Assembly (NCBI RefSeq): GCF_004022215.1
Contig: NZ_SAUZ01000014.1
Location: forward strand, 93,646 to 157,645
Source: Paenirhodobacter populi
Lineage (GTDB): Bacteria > Pseudomonadota > Alphaproteobacteria > Rhodobacterales > Rhodobacteraceae
Direction: 5' to 3'
DNA length: 64,000 bases
The translations under genes and the position numbers were made by a program. The first letter of the stretch is position 1. Every line of letters begins with the position of its first letter. The notes below the pieces were generated by a model that worked only from the letters and a program-made list of their open reading frames with translations, was not told where the DNA came from and made no database searches. Positions 17,323 through 25,110 of this stretch are shown here, piece by piece.

Positions 17323-18135
17323 TCATTCCCAGGTCTTGTGGAACCTGTTCGCGGGCGAGAGGGTAAAGATCTCGCAGCCGTCCGCCGTCACGCCCACGCA
17401 ATGCTCGTATTGCGCCGAGAGCGACTTGTCGCGGGTCACGGCGGTCCAGTCATCGGCCAGCACCTTGGTGTCGGGGCGGCCAAGGTTCACCATCGGCTCG
17501 ATGGTGAAGATCATGCCTTCCTCCAGCACCGCGCCGGTGCCCGGGCGGCCGTAATGCAGCACGTTCGGCGGGGCATGGAACACGCGCCCGACGCCGTGGC
17601 CGCAGAAGTCGCGCACCACGCTCATCCGGTTCGATTCCACATATTGCTGGATCGCATGGCCGATGTCGCCGAAGGTATTGCCGGGCCGCACCTGCGCGAT
17701 GCCCAGCATCAGCGATTCATAGGTCACCTCGATCAGCCGTTCCGCCTTGCGCGACAGGTTCCCCGCCACATACATGCGCGAGCTGTCCCCGAACCAGCCA
17801 TCGAGGATCACGGTGATGTCGATGTTCAGGATGTCGCCGTCATGGATGATCTTCGGCCCCGGAATCCCGTGGCAGACCACATGGTTGATCGAGATGCACG
17901 ACGCATGCTTGTAGCCCCGGTAGCCGATCGTCGCCGATGTGGCGCCAAGCTCGGTGATCCGGTTCCGGATGAAATCGTCAAGCTCGGCGGTGGTCACGCC
18001 GGGCTGCACCAGCGGCGCCACCTCGTCAAGGATCTGCGCCGTGATGCGGCAGGAGGCGCGGATCCCGTCGAAATCGCTGGTGGTGTTGTAGATGCGAATC
18101 CCGTCCTTGGTGACGCGGCCCCGACTCTCTTCCAC
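17323..18135 (-). CDS. map: Type I methionine aminopeptidase
   Basis: Removes the N-terminal Met from nascent proteins. The 270-residue protein has the pita-bread metallopeptidase residues: NHVVCHGIPG (substrate His), NIDITVILDGWFGDSSRMY (metal Asp pair), CGHGVGRVFHAPP (metal His), FTIEPMVN (metal Glu) and SAQYEHCVGV (second metal Glu). Start is a GTG at 18135, supported by AGGAGA seven bases upstream. The length is normal for the single-domain type I enzyme. It is transcribed divergently from the CinA-N gene. Confidence 0.95.
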   Translation of the reverse strand: MEESRGRVTKDGIRIYNTTSDFDGIRASCRITAQILDEVAPLVQPGVTTAELDDFIRNRITELGATSATIGYRGYKHASCISINHVVCHGIPGPKIIHDGDILNIDITVILDGWFGDSSRMYVAGNLSRKAERLIEVTYESLMLGIAQVRPGNTFGDIGHAIQQYVESNRMSVVRDFCGHGVGRVFHAPPNVLHYGRPGTGAVLEEGMIFTIEPMVNLGRPDTKVLADDWTAVTRDKSLSAQYEHCVGVTADGCEIFTLSPANRFHKTWE

Positions 18136-18250
18136 TTGTCTTCTCCTGAAATTGTCGGTCCTCTAAATAGTCACAAAGCGGCGGTTTGACCAGTGCCGGG
18201 CTTTCCGCGACGGGGGCCGCGTCCTATACATTGCGTCAAAGGAGGCCCGC

Positions 18251-18979
18251 ATGCCCAATCCGACAGCCGCGATCCTGATCATCGGCGATGAAATCCTGAC
18301 CGGCCGCACCCGCGAGGGCAACGCCTGGCATCTGGCCGGCGAGCTGACCAAGGCCGGGATCGACCTCGTGCAGATCCGCGTGATCGGCGACGACCATGCC
18401 ACCATCACCGCCGCCGTGCGCGAGCTTTCGGGCGCGGTCGACCACCTGTTCACCTCGGGCGGCATCGGGCCGACGCATGACGACATCACCGCCGATGCGG
18501 TGGCCGCGGCCTTCGGGCGCGCGATCGGCGTGCGCGAGGATGCGCGCGCCCTGCTCGCCGCGCATTACGCCCTGCGCGGGCAGGACCTGACCGAGGCCCG
18601 CCTGCGCATGGCCCGCATCCCGGATGGCGCGACGCTGATCGACAATCCGGCCTCGACCGCGCCGGGCTTCACCATCGGCAACTGCCATGTGATGGCCGGG
18701 GTGCCCGAAGTGTTCAAGGCGATGGTCGCCTCCGTCCTGCCGACGCTGCGCGGAGGGCGGCCCCTGCTGTCGCGCAGCCTGCTGATGGAGGCGCCGGAAT
18801 CGACCGTGGCCGATGCCCTGCGGACGGTGGCCGAGGCGCATCCGGACGTGTCCTTCGGCTCCTATCCCTTCACGCGGGACGGCCGTTTCGGCACCAATCT
18901 GGTGGCCCGTTCGACCGATCCCGAGGCGCTGGACGCCGCCTGGGCCGCGCTGAAGGCGGCCTTCCCGGAGGGGCAATGA
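18251..18979 (+). CDS. CinA N-terminal-type molybdopterin-binding-fold protein
   Basis: A 242-residue protein with the MoeA/MogA-like fold seen in the N-terminal half of CinA: IIGDEILTGRTREGNAWHLA near the start, TSGGIGPTHDDITADAVA around residue 75, and NPASTAPGF around residue 135. In related proteins this domain acts as a nucleotide (ADP-ribose or FAD) pyrophosphatase. The C-terminal nicotinamide-nucleotide deamidase domain of full-length CinA is absent. A strong SD (AAAGGAGG) precedes the ATG. It is the first gene of a three-gene operon joined by ATGA overlaps. Confidence 0.86.
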   Translation: MPNPTAAILIIGDEILTGRTREGNAWHLAGELTKAGIDLVQIRVIGDDHATITAAVRELSGAVDHLFTSGGIGPTHDDITADAVAAAFGRAIGVREDARALLAAHYALRGQDLTEARLRMARIPDGATLIDNPASTAPGFTIGNCHVMAGVPEVFKAMVASVLPTLRGGRPLLSRSLLMEAPESTVADALRTVAEAHPDVSFGSYPFTRDGRFGTNLVARSTDPEALDAAWAALKAAFPEGQ

Positions 18980-19704
18980 AAGACGCCGCCGCGCCCGATC
19001 TTTTCGCGGTGATCGACGCCACATGGCCCGCCGCCGATACCACGATGGCGGGCGGGTTCCGCATCCGCGAAGGCCGGGGCGGCGGATCGCGGGTGAGCTG
19101 CGCGAGCCTTGAAGCCCCCTTCGCCGAGGCCGACATCGACGCCGCCATCGCCGCCCATCGCGGCTGGGGCCAGACACCGCGCTTCATCATCCGCCCCGGA
19201 GAGGAGGCGCTGGACGCCACCCTCGCCGCGCGCGGCTACGAAGCCTACGACCCCGTCGTGATCTACGAAACCCCGGTCCGTGACCTGCCCGCCAGCGGGG
19301 CGGAGATGATCGAGGTCCCGCCCCACTGGCCGCCGCTTGCCGTCCTGCGCGAGATCTGGGCCGCGGGCGACATCGGGCCGGCCCGGCTTGCGGTGATGGA
19401 ACGCGCGGCAGGGCCGAAGGCCGCCGTGCTCGGACGGGCCGGGGACCGGGCGGCGGGGGTGGCCTTTGTCGCGCTCCACGCGGGCACGGCGATGCTGCAT
19501 GCGCTGTTCGTGCCGCCCGCCTTCCGCCGCCGCGGACTGGCGCAGGAGATCATGAGGGAATCCCTGCGCTGGTCCGCCGCGCAGGGCGCCGAGCGTTTCA
19601 CCCTTGTCGTGACCCGCGCCAACACCCCCGCGCGCGCGGTCTATGAACGCATGGGGATGCAGGCGACGATCGGCTATCATTACCGCCGCGAGGCGGCGAA
19701 ATGA
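18976..19704 (+). CDS. GNAT-family acetyltransferase
   Basis: A 242-residue protein with an N-terminal part lacking an obvious motif and a C-terminal GNAT domain. The acetyl-CoA-binding loop is VPPAFRRRGLAQEIM at about residues 176-190, followed by VTRANTPARAVYERMGM, the typical N-x-PAR-x-xYE-x-xGF-like end of the fold. The acceptor is unknown. It is coupled by 4-base overlaps to the CinA-N gene before it and the OmpA-family gene after it. Confidence 0.83.
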   Translation: MKDAAAPDLFAVIDATWPAADTTMAGGFRIREGRGGGSRVSCASLEAPFAEADIDAAIAAHRGWGQTPRFIIRPGEEALDATLAARGYEAYDPVVIYETPVRDLPASGAEMIEVPPHWPPLAVLREIWAAGDIGPARLAVMERAAGPKAAVLGRAGDRAAGVAFVALHAGTAMLHALFVPPAFRRRGLAQEIMRESLRWSAAQGAERFTLVVTRANTPARAVYERMGMQATIGYHYRREAAK

Positions 19705-20624
19705 CCCGCGCGGCGGTCCTGCTGCTGTGCCTGCTGCCGCTGCCCGCGCTGGCGGACGGGGTGGAGCTGACACTGCCCGATACCGCCTCGGTCACGGCGG
19801 AGCGGACCTCGCCCGCCACCGGCTATGCGGTGCTGACCGGGCGCTGGACCGGGGATGGCGGGCCCTCGACGCAGCTGGAAGGCGCGCGCAGCGACAAGGC
19901 CTGGCGGCTGCGGTCCGACCAGAGCACGACCTTGCAGATCCTCGCCCCCCTGCGCGCCGGGATCGAGGCGGCGGGCTATTCTCCGGTCTACGAATGCGAC
20001 ACCGATGCCTGCGGCGGCTTCGATTTCCGCTATGCGCTGGACCTGTTGCCGGAACCGCAGATGCATGTGGATCTGGGCGATTTCCGCTATTTCGCGGCGC
20101 GCAAGGGCAACGAATGGCTGGTGCTGACCGTCTCGCGCAGTTCTGAATCGGGCTTCGTGCAGCTGACCTCGCTGACACAGGGCGCGGCCCCGGCGCCCGC
20201 CGCCGTGACCCCCGCCACGCCGCCCCCCGCCGCCCCGGCGCAAAGCGATTTCGCCACGCGGCTGGAGGCGACGGGGGCGGTCGCGCTGGATGATCTGATC
20301 TTTGAAAGCGGCGCCACCACACTGGGCGATCAGGACTTCCCCTCGCTCCGCGCCGTGGCGGATTATCTGGCGACGCGGCCAAAGGCGCGGATCGCGCTGG
20401 TCGGCCATACCGACACCACCGGCACGCTCGACGCCAATATCGCCGTGTCGCAAAAACGCGCCGATGCGGTGCGCGACCGGCTGATCAACGCCTACGGCCT
20501 GCGCGCAGATCAGTTGCGCGCCGAGGGGGCGGGATGGCTGGCCCCGCGCGCCAGCAACCGCACCGCCGAGGGACAGGACCGCAACCGCCGGGTCGAGGCC
20601 TTGCTGCTGCCGGACGCCCCCTGA
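19701..20624 (+). CDS. OmpA-family peptidoglycan-binding envelope protein
   Basis: A 307-residue exported protein. The N-terminus is a signal peptide (basic MTR, then VLLLCLLPLPALA) with a likely cut before DGVEL. Residues about 20-165 form a domain I do not recognise, with one Cys pair in YECDTDACGG. A Pro/Ala-rich linker follows, then a C-terminal OmpA domain with LVGHTDTTG, the Arg-containing NRRVEALL and FESGATTL. The OmpA domain is known to bind diaminopimelate in peptidoglycan, so this is a periplasmic or outer-membrane anchor protein. No beta-barrel is visible. Confidence 0.86.
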   Translation: MTRAAVLLLCLLPLPALADGVELTLPDTASVTAERTSPATGYAVLTGRWTGDGGPSTQLEGARSDKAWRLRSDQSTTLQILAPLRAGIEAAGYSPVYECDTDACGGFDFRYALDLLPEPQMHVDLGDFRYFAARKGNEWLVLTVSRSSESGFVQLTSLTQGAAPAPAAVTPATPPPAAPAQSDFATRLEATGAVALDDLIFESGATTLGDQDFPSLRAVADYLATRPKARIALVGHTDTTGTLDANIAVSQKRADAVRDRLINAYGLRADQLRAEGAGWLAPRASNRTAEGQDRNRRVEALLLPDAP

Positions 20625-20732
20625 ACCGGCGCGATCGTTTCCAAAAAACATTCTTTTAGCCACAGCCCGCCCGATTTCGGCCGGAATCCCCTGCGACTGG
20701 TCATGCGTTGAAATCAACCATGGATATTCCGC

Positions 20733-21647
20733 ATGGACCGCCTGACTGAAATGGAAGCCTTTATCGCCGTCGTGGATCAGGGCGGTTTCACCGGAGCCGC
20801 GCGACGGATGGAGGTGTCGAAATCGGCGATCTCGAAATACGTCGCCGCGCTGGAACAACGGCTGGGGACGCGGCTGCTGGAACGCACGACGCGGCGCGTC
20901 GAACCGACCGAGATCGGCATCGCCTATTACCGCCGGGCGCGCCGGATCGTGCATGACGCGCAAGAGGCCGATGCCATGGCCGGAAGCACACGGATGCCGC
21001 CCACGGGGCGGCTGCGCGTCTCGGTCCCCGCCGAATTCGGGGTGACCCGTTTCGTCCCGGTTCTGGGCGGACTGCTGATGGACTATCCGGGACTGAGCAT
21101 CCATACCGACCTGCGGCAGCGCAACGCGGCGCCGGTCGCCTCGGCGGAGCATGACCTGACGCTGAGCATCGACCCCGAGATGTCGCGCCCCGCCGGCAGC
21201 CGCCTGCTAGCCCGCAGCGCGCACCATCTTGTCGCCGCGCCGGAATATGTCGCCCGTCACGGCGCCCCCGCGCGGATCGAGGAACTGACGGAACATGTGC
21301 TGCTGCATCAGGCGCTGGATACGGCGCCCGAGACCAACCTGTGGCATCTGATCTCCGCCTCCGGCGAAAGCCGCACGGTGCGGTGCAACGGGCCCCTGAC
21401 CGCCAATGACGATCTGGCGCTGCTGGAAGCCTGTCTGAACGGCTATGGAATCGCCTGCCTTCCCGGCTATCTAACCGGCGAACGGCTGCGCGACGGACAA
21501 CTGGTCCCGATCATCCCGACCCTTGCGGGGCAGGCGCTGTCGATCAGCATCCTCTCCCCCGAATCGGAATTCACCCCGCCGAAGGTGACGACGCTGATCG
21601 ACTATCTGTCCAGCGCATACGGGACGCAATCGGCGGACTGGCAATAG
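20733..21647 (+). CDS. LysR-family transcriptional regulator
   Basis: A 304-residue LTTR. The N-terminal winged helix is FIAVVDQGGFTGAARRMEVS followed by KSAISKYVAALEQRLG, ending in RTTRRVEPTEIG; the C-terminal two-lobe effector domain starts near residue 90. It belongs to the large subgroup that often regulates a neighbouring gene, but no divergent partner is present here. A GTTGA-AA-TCAAC inverted repeat at 20707-20718, just before the start, is a candidate autoregulatory site. The coinducer is unknown. Confidence 0.9.
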   Translation: MDRLTEMEAFIAVVDQGGFTGAARRMEVSKSAISKYVAALEQRLGTRLLERTTRRVEPTEIGIAYYRRARRIVHDAQEADAMAGSTRMPPTGRLRVSVPAEFGVTRFVPVLGGLLMDYPGLSIHTDLRQRNAAPVASAEHDLTLSIDPEMSRPAGSRLLARSAHHLVAAPEYVARHGAPARIEELTEHVLLHQALDTAPETNLWHLISASGESRTVRCNGPLTANDDLALLEACLNGYGIACLPGYLTGERLRDGQLVPIIPTLAGQALSISILSPESEFTPPKVTTLIDYLSSAYGTQSADWQ

Positions 21648-21716
21648 GGATCAGGGCCCGATCCTCGACCGCCAACCGCGGAGACCTGAAAGGGCGGATG
21701 TTCCAGCCCTTCATTC

Positions 21717-21770
21717 TTCCATAAATATCCCGGGGGTGAGCGGCAAGGCCGCGAGGGGGCAGCGCCCCCT
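21717..21770 (-). repeat. Double-hairpin intergenic repeat, copy F
   Basis: On the minus strand: AGGGGGCGCTGCCCCCT, hairpin 2 GCGGC-CTT-GCCGC, CCCCCGGGATATTTATGG, tail GGAAGAATGAAGG. It lies between the convergent LysR gene and the lipoprotein gene. Confidence 0.9.
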
Positions 21771-21798
21771 GCCGCCCTGTCCGCCACTCGGGGGGGGA

Positions 21799-22263
21799 TC
21801 ATTTATGGCTTCGCGCATAATTCGCGCATTCGTCGATCTTGGTCATGCAATAGGCCTGCTGCTCGCCCATCAACCGGGTCAGGCCGCTTGGATAGGCCTC
21901 CACCACCCGGCCATCCACAAACCGGAACTGGGTCGAGCAACTGGTGCTGTTGTTCAGGCTGACATTCCCCGTCGCGGCGCCCAGCACGGGAATCGGAATA
22001 CCCAGGCTCAGGTCCCGGCGGGGGATGCTGGTCTGGTAGAACCAGATCTCCTCATCCTCGCCGGTAATGGTGATGGCCGAGGGCATGCCGGCGCACATGC
22101 GGACATTGGAGCTGTCAAGCCCGACCACCGCGACAACATCCCTGTCCAGATGCAGATTGGTCGTATCCTGCGAACCGGCGCAGGCACCAAGAACCACCGC
22201 AAAGGATATCGCAGGGGGTATGCCCCGACCTAATCGAGACAGGATTGATCCAGCTATCACCAT
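21799..22263 (-). CDS. Putative lipoprotein of unknown function
   Basis: A 154-residue predicted lipoprotein that I do not recognise. The hydrophobic stretch ISFAVVLGAC ends in a lipobox (L-G-A-C), giving a lipidated Cys near residue 28. The mature part has Cys residues in VRMCAG, TSCST, AYCMTK and DECANY, which could form two disulfides. Codons such as TTA, ATA, CGA and TCT are frequent at the 5' end, unlike the GC-rich neighbours, which suggests a recently acquired or poorly adapted gene. The start at 22263 has no clear SD; an internal GTG at 22260 is an alternative. Confidence 0.65.
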   Translation of the reverse strand: MVIAGSILSRLGRGIPPAISFAVVLGACAGSQDTTNLHLDRDVVAVVGLDSSNVRMCAGMPSAITITGEDEEIWFYQTSIPRRDLSLGIPIPVLGAATGNVSLNNSTSCSTQFRFVDGRVVEAYPSGLTRLMGEQQAYCMTKIDECANYARSHK

Positions 22264-22492
22264 CCGAACGTCACTTGCTTCCGTCTTGAGGTTCGCAGGG
22301 AAAACTCATTCCGGGGTAGCCGGGGTTCCTCTTGCAGCGAAGGTTTTCTTCGCATGCGCAGAATGCAGCCGATCAATGCGCATATAATCCGGTCAGGTCT
22401 GCCTGATATTGCCTGCTTTTGTCAGAAAAATCCAACCCGCCGCAGGCAGCCCCAAGTCCCGCCGCGCTGCGGCATCCGCCCGTGCCCCGGCC

Positions 22493-22579
22493 TTACCGCG
22501 GCGCCATCGAGAAGATCGCGACCATCACGACCAGCACAATGGCAACCAGATAGATTCCATACTTCCGACGTGGTGACAT
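22493..22579 (-). CDS. 28-residue single-pass membrane peptide
   Basis: A short open frame encoding MSPRRKYG followed by a hydrophobic run of about 16 residues (IYLVAIVLVVMVAIFS) and MAPR. The basic N-terminus and short tail predict a single inner-membrane helix with the N-terminus in the cytoplasm. Its support is a near-perfect Shine-Dalgarno, AAGGAGAG, seven bases before the ATG. It lies about 195 bases downstream of the tRNA-Leu terminator on the same strand. It is too short for most gene callers. No family is recognised. Confidence 0.55.
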   Translation of the reverse strand: MSPRRKYGIYLVAIVLVVMVAIFSMAPR

Positions 22580-22773
22580 GATGGCTCTCCTTTCCCTGAA
22601 TGGGTCGGGGAGACAACACCCGAACACGCCATCGGGTTTCATCGGGTCACAAGTCCCGGCGACTATCCGCCGCGCCGGGCAGGTGGACGGCCCGGATACG
22701 CCCCGGAATCGTCTGCCCCGAACCATCACGGCGCAGGGGCCGGATTCCGCGCCGAAGCGGTCATGCGCCTGCC

Positions 22774-22816
22774 GGAAAAGACGAAAGCCGCGCAATCCGA
22801 AGATTGCGCGGCTTTC
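22774..22816 (-). terminator. Rho-independent terminator of tRNA-Leu
   Basis: On the minus strand, a perfect 15-base-pair stem (GAAAGCCGCGCAATC and its complement, 22783-22816) is closed by a C(UUCG)G tetraloop and followed by GTCTTTTCC. It begins 10 bases after the encoded CCA end of the tRNA. Confidence 0.9.
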
Positions 22817-22826
22817 CGCGAAGTAT

Positions 22827-22911
22827 TGGTGCCCAGAAGAGGACTCGAACCTCCACGCCTTGCGGCACACGGACCTGAACCGTGCGCGTCTACCAATTCC
22901 GCCATCTGGGC
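22827..22911 (-). tRNA. tRNA-Leu (anticodon CAG)
   Basis: Class II tRNA read on the minus strand. The acceptor stem GCCCAGA pairs with TCTGGGC, the discriminator is A and CCA is encoded at 22829-22827. The anticodon arm is CACGG-TTCAGGT-CCGTG, giving anticodon CAG, which reads the CTG codon that dominates in this genome. A variable arm and the T-arm GGTTCGAGTCC are present. Confidence 0.96.
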
Positions 22912-22929
22912 CGATGTCGTGGGGCGGGA

Positions 22930-22956
22930 TTTATAAGGACCTCCCGGGAGTGTCAA
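22930..22956 (-). promoter_or_regulatory. Promoter of tRNA-Leu
   Basis: On the minus strand TTGACA (22956-22951) is a perfect -35, followed after 15 bases by TATAAA (22935-22930). Transcription would begin about ten bases before the mature tRNA 5' end at 22911. The short spacer is the only departure from consensus. Confidence 0.72.
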
Positions 22957-23158
22957 CGGGGGAAAACGGTTTTCTTTCACTCCGCGCATTTTCTTTGTGC
23001 AAGCCGTCGCCGGGGACGCCGTGCCGGGCGCATGGTCCGGGCACCGAAACCCCGCCGAAAACCGCGCGACCGACGGATGCGACGCCATTTCCCTTGTTCG
23101 CAGAGGGCCTTGACGCTAATCAATGAACGATCGCATCGACGACTTGGGAGATCGCACC

Positions 23159-24145
23159 ATGTCCAGACTTGTCACGATCTATGGCGGCTCCGGCTTCGTT
23201 GGCCGCTATGTCGCGCAGCGGCTGGCGAAGGAAGGCTGGCGCATCCGGATCGCCTGCCGCCGCCCGAACGAGGCGCTGTTCATCTGCCCCTACGGCACCG
23301 TCGGGCAGATCGAGCCGGTCCTGTGCAACATCCGCAACGAGGCGAGCGTCCGCGCCGCCATGCGGGGCGCCGACGCGGTGGTGAACTGCGTGGGCATTCT
23401 GGCGAACCGGGGGCCGAACCGCTTCGATTCCGTCCATGTGGAGGGGGCGGGAATCGTCGCGCGCTGCGCCGCCGCGCTTGGGGTGCGGCGGCTCGTGCAT
23501 ATCTCGGCGCTTGGGGCCGACAGCGGCTCGAAAAGCGGCTATGCCCGCAGCAAGGCGGCGGGCGAGGCCGCGGTTCTGGCGGCTTTCCCCGAAGCGATGA
23601 TCCTGCGCCCCGCGGTGATCTTCGGCCCCGAGGATCAGTTCTTCAACAAATTCGCCGGCATGAGCGTGATGAGCCCGATCCTCGCCATCGCCGGGGGCGA
23701 GACGAAATTCCAGCCGGTCTATGTCGACGATGTCGCCAAGGCGGCGGTGATGGGCGTCGACGGCGCGGCGAAGGGCATCTACGAACTCGGCGGCCCGGAT
23801 GTGGAAACGCTGCGCGAACTGATGCAGCGCCTGCTCAGGGTGATCGACCGCAAGCGGCCCGTCGTGAACCTGCCCTGGTTCCTCGCCGCACCCGTCGCGG
23901 CCCTTGCCGATGCCGCGCAGGCGGTGACCTTCGGGCTGTTCACCAACCGGCTGCTGACCCGCGATCAGCTCCGCAATCTCTACACCGACAATGTGGTTTC
24001 GCCCGGCGCGGGGGATTTCGCGGCGCTCGGCATCACTCCCACCCCCATGTCCGCAATCATGGCGGATTACCTATGGCGTTTCCGTCCGAACGGACAATAT
24101 GACGCGATCCAGGCATCCGCGAAAAACCTCCGCAAGGCATCCTGA
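23159..24145 (+). CDS. Complex I NDUFA9-family NAD(P)-binding protein
   Basis: A 328-residue atypical short-chain dehydrogenase/epimerase of the NDUFA9 family, the alphaproteobacterial relative of the accessory 39-kDa subunit of mitochondrial complex I. The Rossmann motif is [16 protein letters not shown] at residues 7-22; [34 protein letters not shown] and [16 protein letters not shown] are family-typical. Start at 23159 ([10 protein letters not shown]) with GGGAG at 23146-23150; the longer frame from 23123 adds nothing homologous. It ends 2 bases before uppP. Confidence 0.9.
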   Translation: MSRLVTIYGGSGFVGRYVAQRLAKEGWRIRIACRRPNEALFICPYGTVGQIEPVLCNIRNEASVRAAMRGADAVVNCVGILANRGPNRFDSVHVEGAGIVARCAAALGVRRLVHISALGADSGSKSGYARSKAAGEAAVLAAFPEAMILRPAVIFGPEDQFFNKFAGMSVMSPILAIAGGETKFQPVYVDDVAKAAVMGVDGAAKGIYELGGPDVETLRELMQRLLRVIDRKRPVVNLPWFLAAPVAALADAAQAVTFGLFTNRLLTRDQLRNLYTDNVVSPGAGDFAALGITPTPMSAIMADYLWRFRPNGQYDAIQASAKNLRKAS

Positions 24146-24147
24146 AC

Positions 24148-24948
24148 ATGAATGATACCATCGTCGCGGGGATCCTCGGTCTGCTGGAAGGCCTGACCGA
24201 GTTCCTCCCCGTTTCCTCGACCGGCCACATCCTGCTGGCCGGTCATTTTCTTGGCTTCCATTCGACCGGCAAGGCTTTCGAGGTGGTGATCCAGCTCGGC
24301 GCCATCCTTGCGATCCTGTGGGTCTACGGGGCCAGGCTGATTCATGTCTTTGCCTCCGCGCCGCAAGATCCCGCCGCGCGCCGCTTCATCACCGCGGTTC
24401 TGGTGGCCTTCCTGCCCGCCGTGGTGATCGGGGTGCTGGCGCATGACTTCATCAAGACGGTGCTGTTCGAAACGCCGAAGCTGATCGCGATCATGCTGAT
24501 CGTCGGCGGGGTCATCCTGCTGTTCGTCGACCACATGAAGCTGAAGGTGAAATACGACGACGCGATGGGCCTGCCGGTGGCGACGGCGCTGAAGATCGGG
24601 TTCATCCAGTGCCTTGCGATGATCCCCGGGGTGTCGCGCTCGGGTTCCACCATCGTCGGCGCCATGCTTTTGGGCGTTTCCAAACGCGCCGCCGCGGAAT
24701 TCAGCTTTTTCCTGTCGATTCCGACGATGACCGGCGCTTTCGCCTATGATCTCTACAAAAACCGTGATGCGCTGAGTTCGGATGACCTCGGCCTGATCGT
24801 CGTGGGCTTCATCGCGGCCTTCATCGCGGCGGTTGCCGTGGTCCACTGGCTGCTCGGCTATGTCAGCCGTCACGGCTATGCACTGTTCGGCTGGTGGCGA
24901 ATCATCGTCGGCACGGTCGCCTTGATCGCTCTTATGCTTGGCCACTGA
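24148..24948 (+). CDS. uppP: Undecaprenyl-diphosphate phosphatase
   Basis: UppP (BacA) dephosphorylates undecaprenyl diphosphate to recycle the lipid carrier for peptidoglycan synthesis. The 266-residue, multi-spanning inner-membrane protein carries the two signature regions: [17 protein letters not shown] at residues 11-27 (catalytic Glu) and [12 protein letters not shown] at about residues 160-171. The length is typical. With NDUFA9-like upstream by 2 bases it forms a short operon, and the glutamate synthase genes follow after a 162-base control region. Confidence 0.95.
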   Translation: MNDTIVAGILGLLEGLTEFLPVSSTGHILLAGHFLGFHSTGKAFEVVIQLGAILAILWVYGARLIHVFASAPQDPAARRFITAVLVAFLPAVVIGVLAHDFIKTVLFETPKLIAIMLIVGGVILLFVDHMKLKVKYDDAMGLPVATALKIGFIQCLAMIPGVSRSGSTIVGAMLLGVSKRAAAEFSFFLSIPTMTGAFAYDLYKNRDALSSDDLGLIVVGFIAAFIAAVAVVHWLLGYVSRHGYALFGWWRIIVGTVALIALMLGH

Positions 24949-24989
24949 CCGATAGGTCAACAAAACTGCCCTTATTTCGGGGCATGTCG

Positions 24990-25071
24990 CGCCCGGCAGG
25001 CCCGGGCGAGACAAAAAATATGACATATAGGTCAGCTACACTGACTTTTAATCCCGAAACAACCAGTGTAG
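24990..25071. promoter_or_regulatory. Leader/control region of gltD with two inverted repeats
   Basis: CGCCCGG-CAGGC-CCGGGCG at 24990-25008 forms a 7-pair hairpin with no U-run after it. CTACACTG at 25036-25043 and CAGTGTAG at 25064-25071 are a perfect 8-base inverted repeat separated by 20 bases. GGTCA occurs at about 24955 and 25030. This is plausible as an operator or attenuator for the glutamate synthase operon; no regulator can be named. Confidence 0.4.
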
Positions 25072-25110
25072 ATCAGGTCGCACCCACAAGGCACATTGGG
25101 AGGCGCAGCC

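Noticed and set aside
21786..21806. GGGGATCATTTATGG at the end of the lipoprotein gene as a tenth repeat copy
   Set aside because: Only the ATTTATGG part matches; there are no adjoining hairpins and it overlaps the coding end, so similarity is probably chance.
22303..22329. GGAAC...GTT on the minus strand upstream of the lipoprotein
   Set aside because: The spacing is 19 bases, outside the 16-17 (to GTT) range accepted for EcfG.
22827..22911. tRNA-Leu as an integration site for a mobile element
   Set aside because: No integrase, no partial tRNA repeat and no phage-like genes are present nearby.
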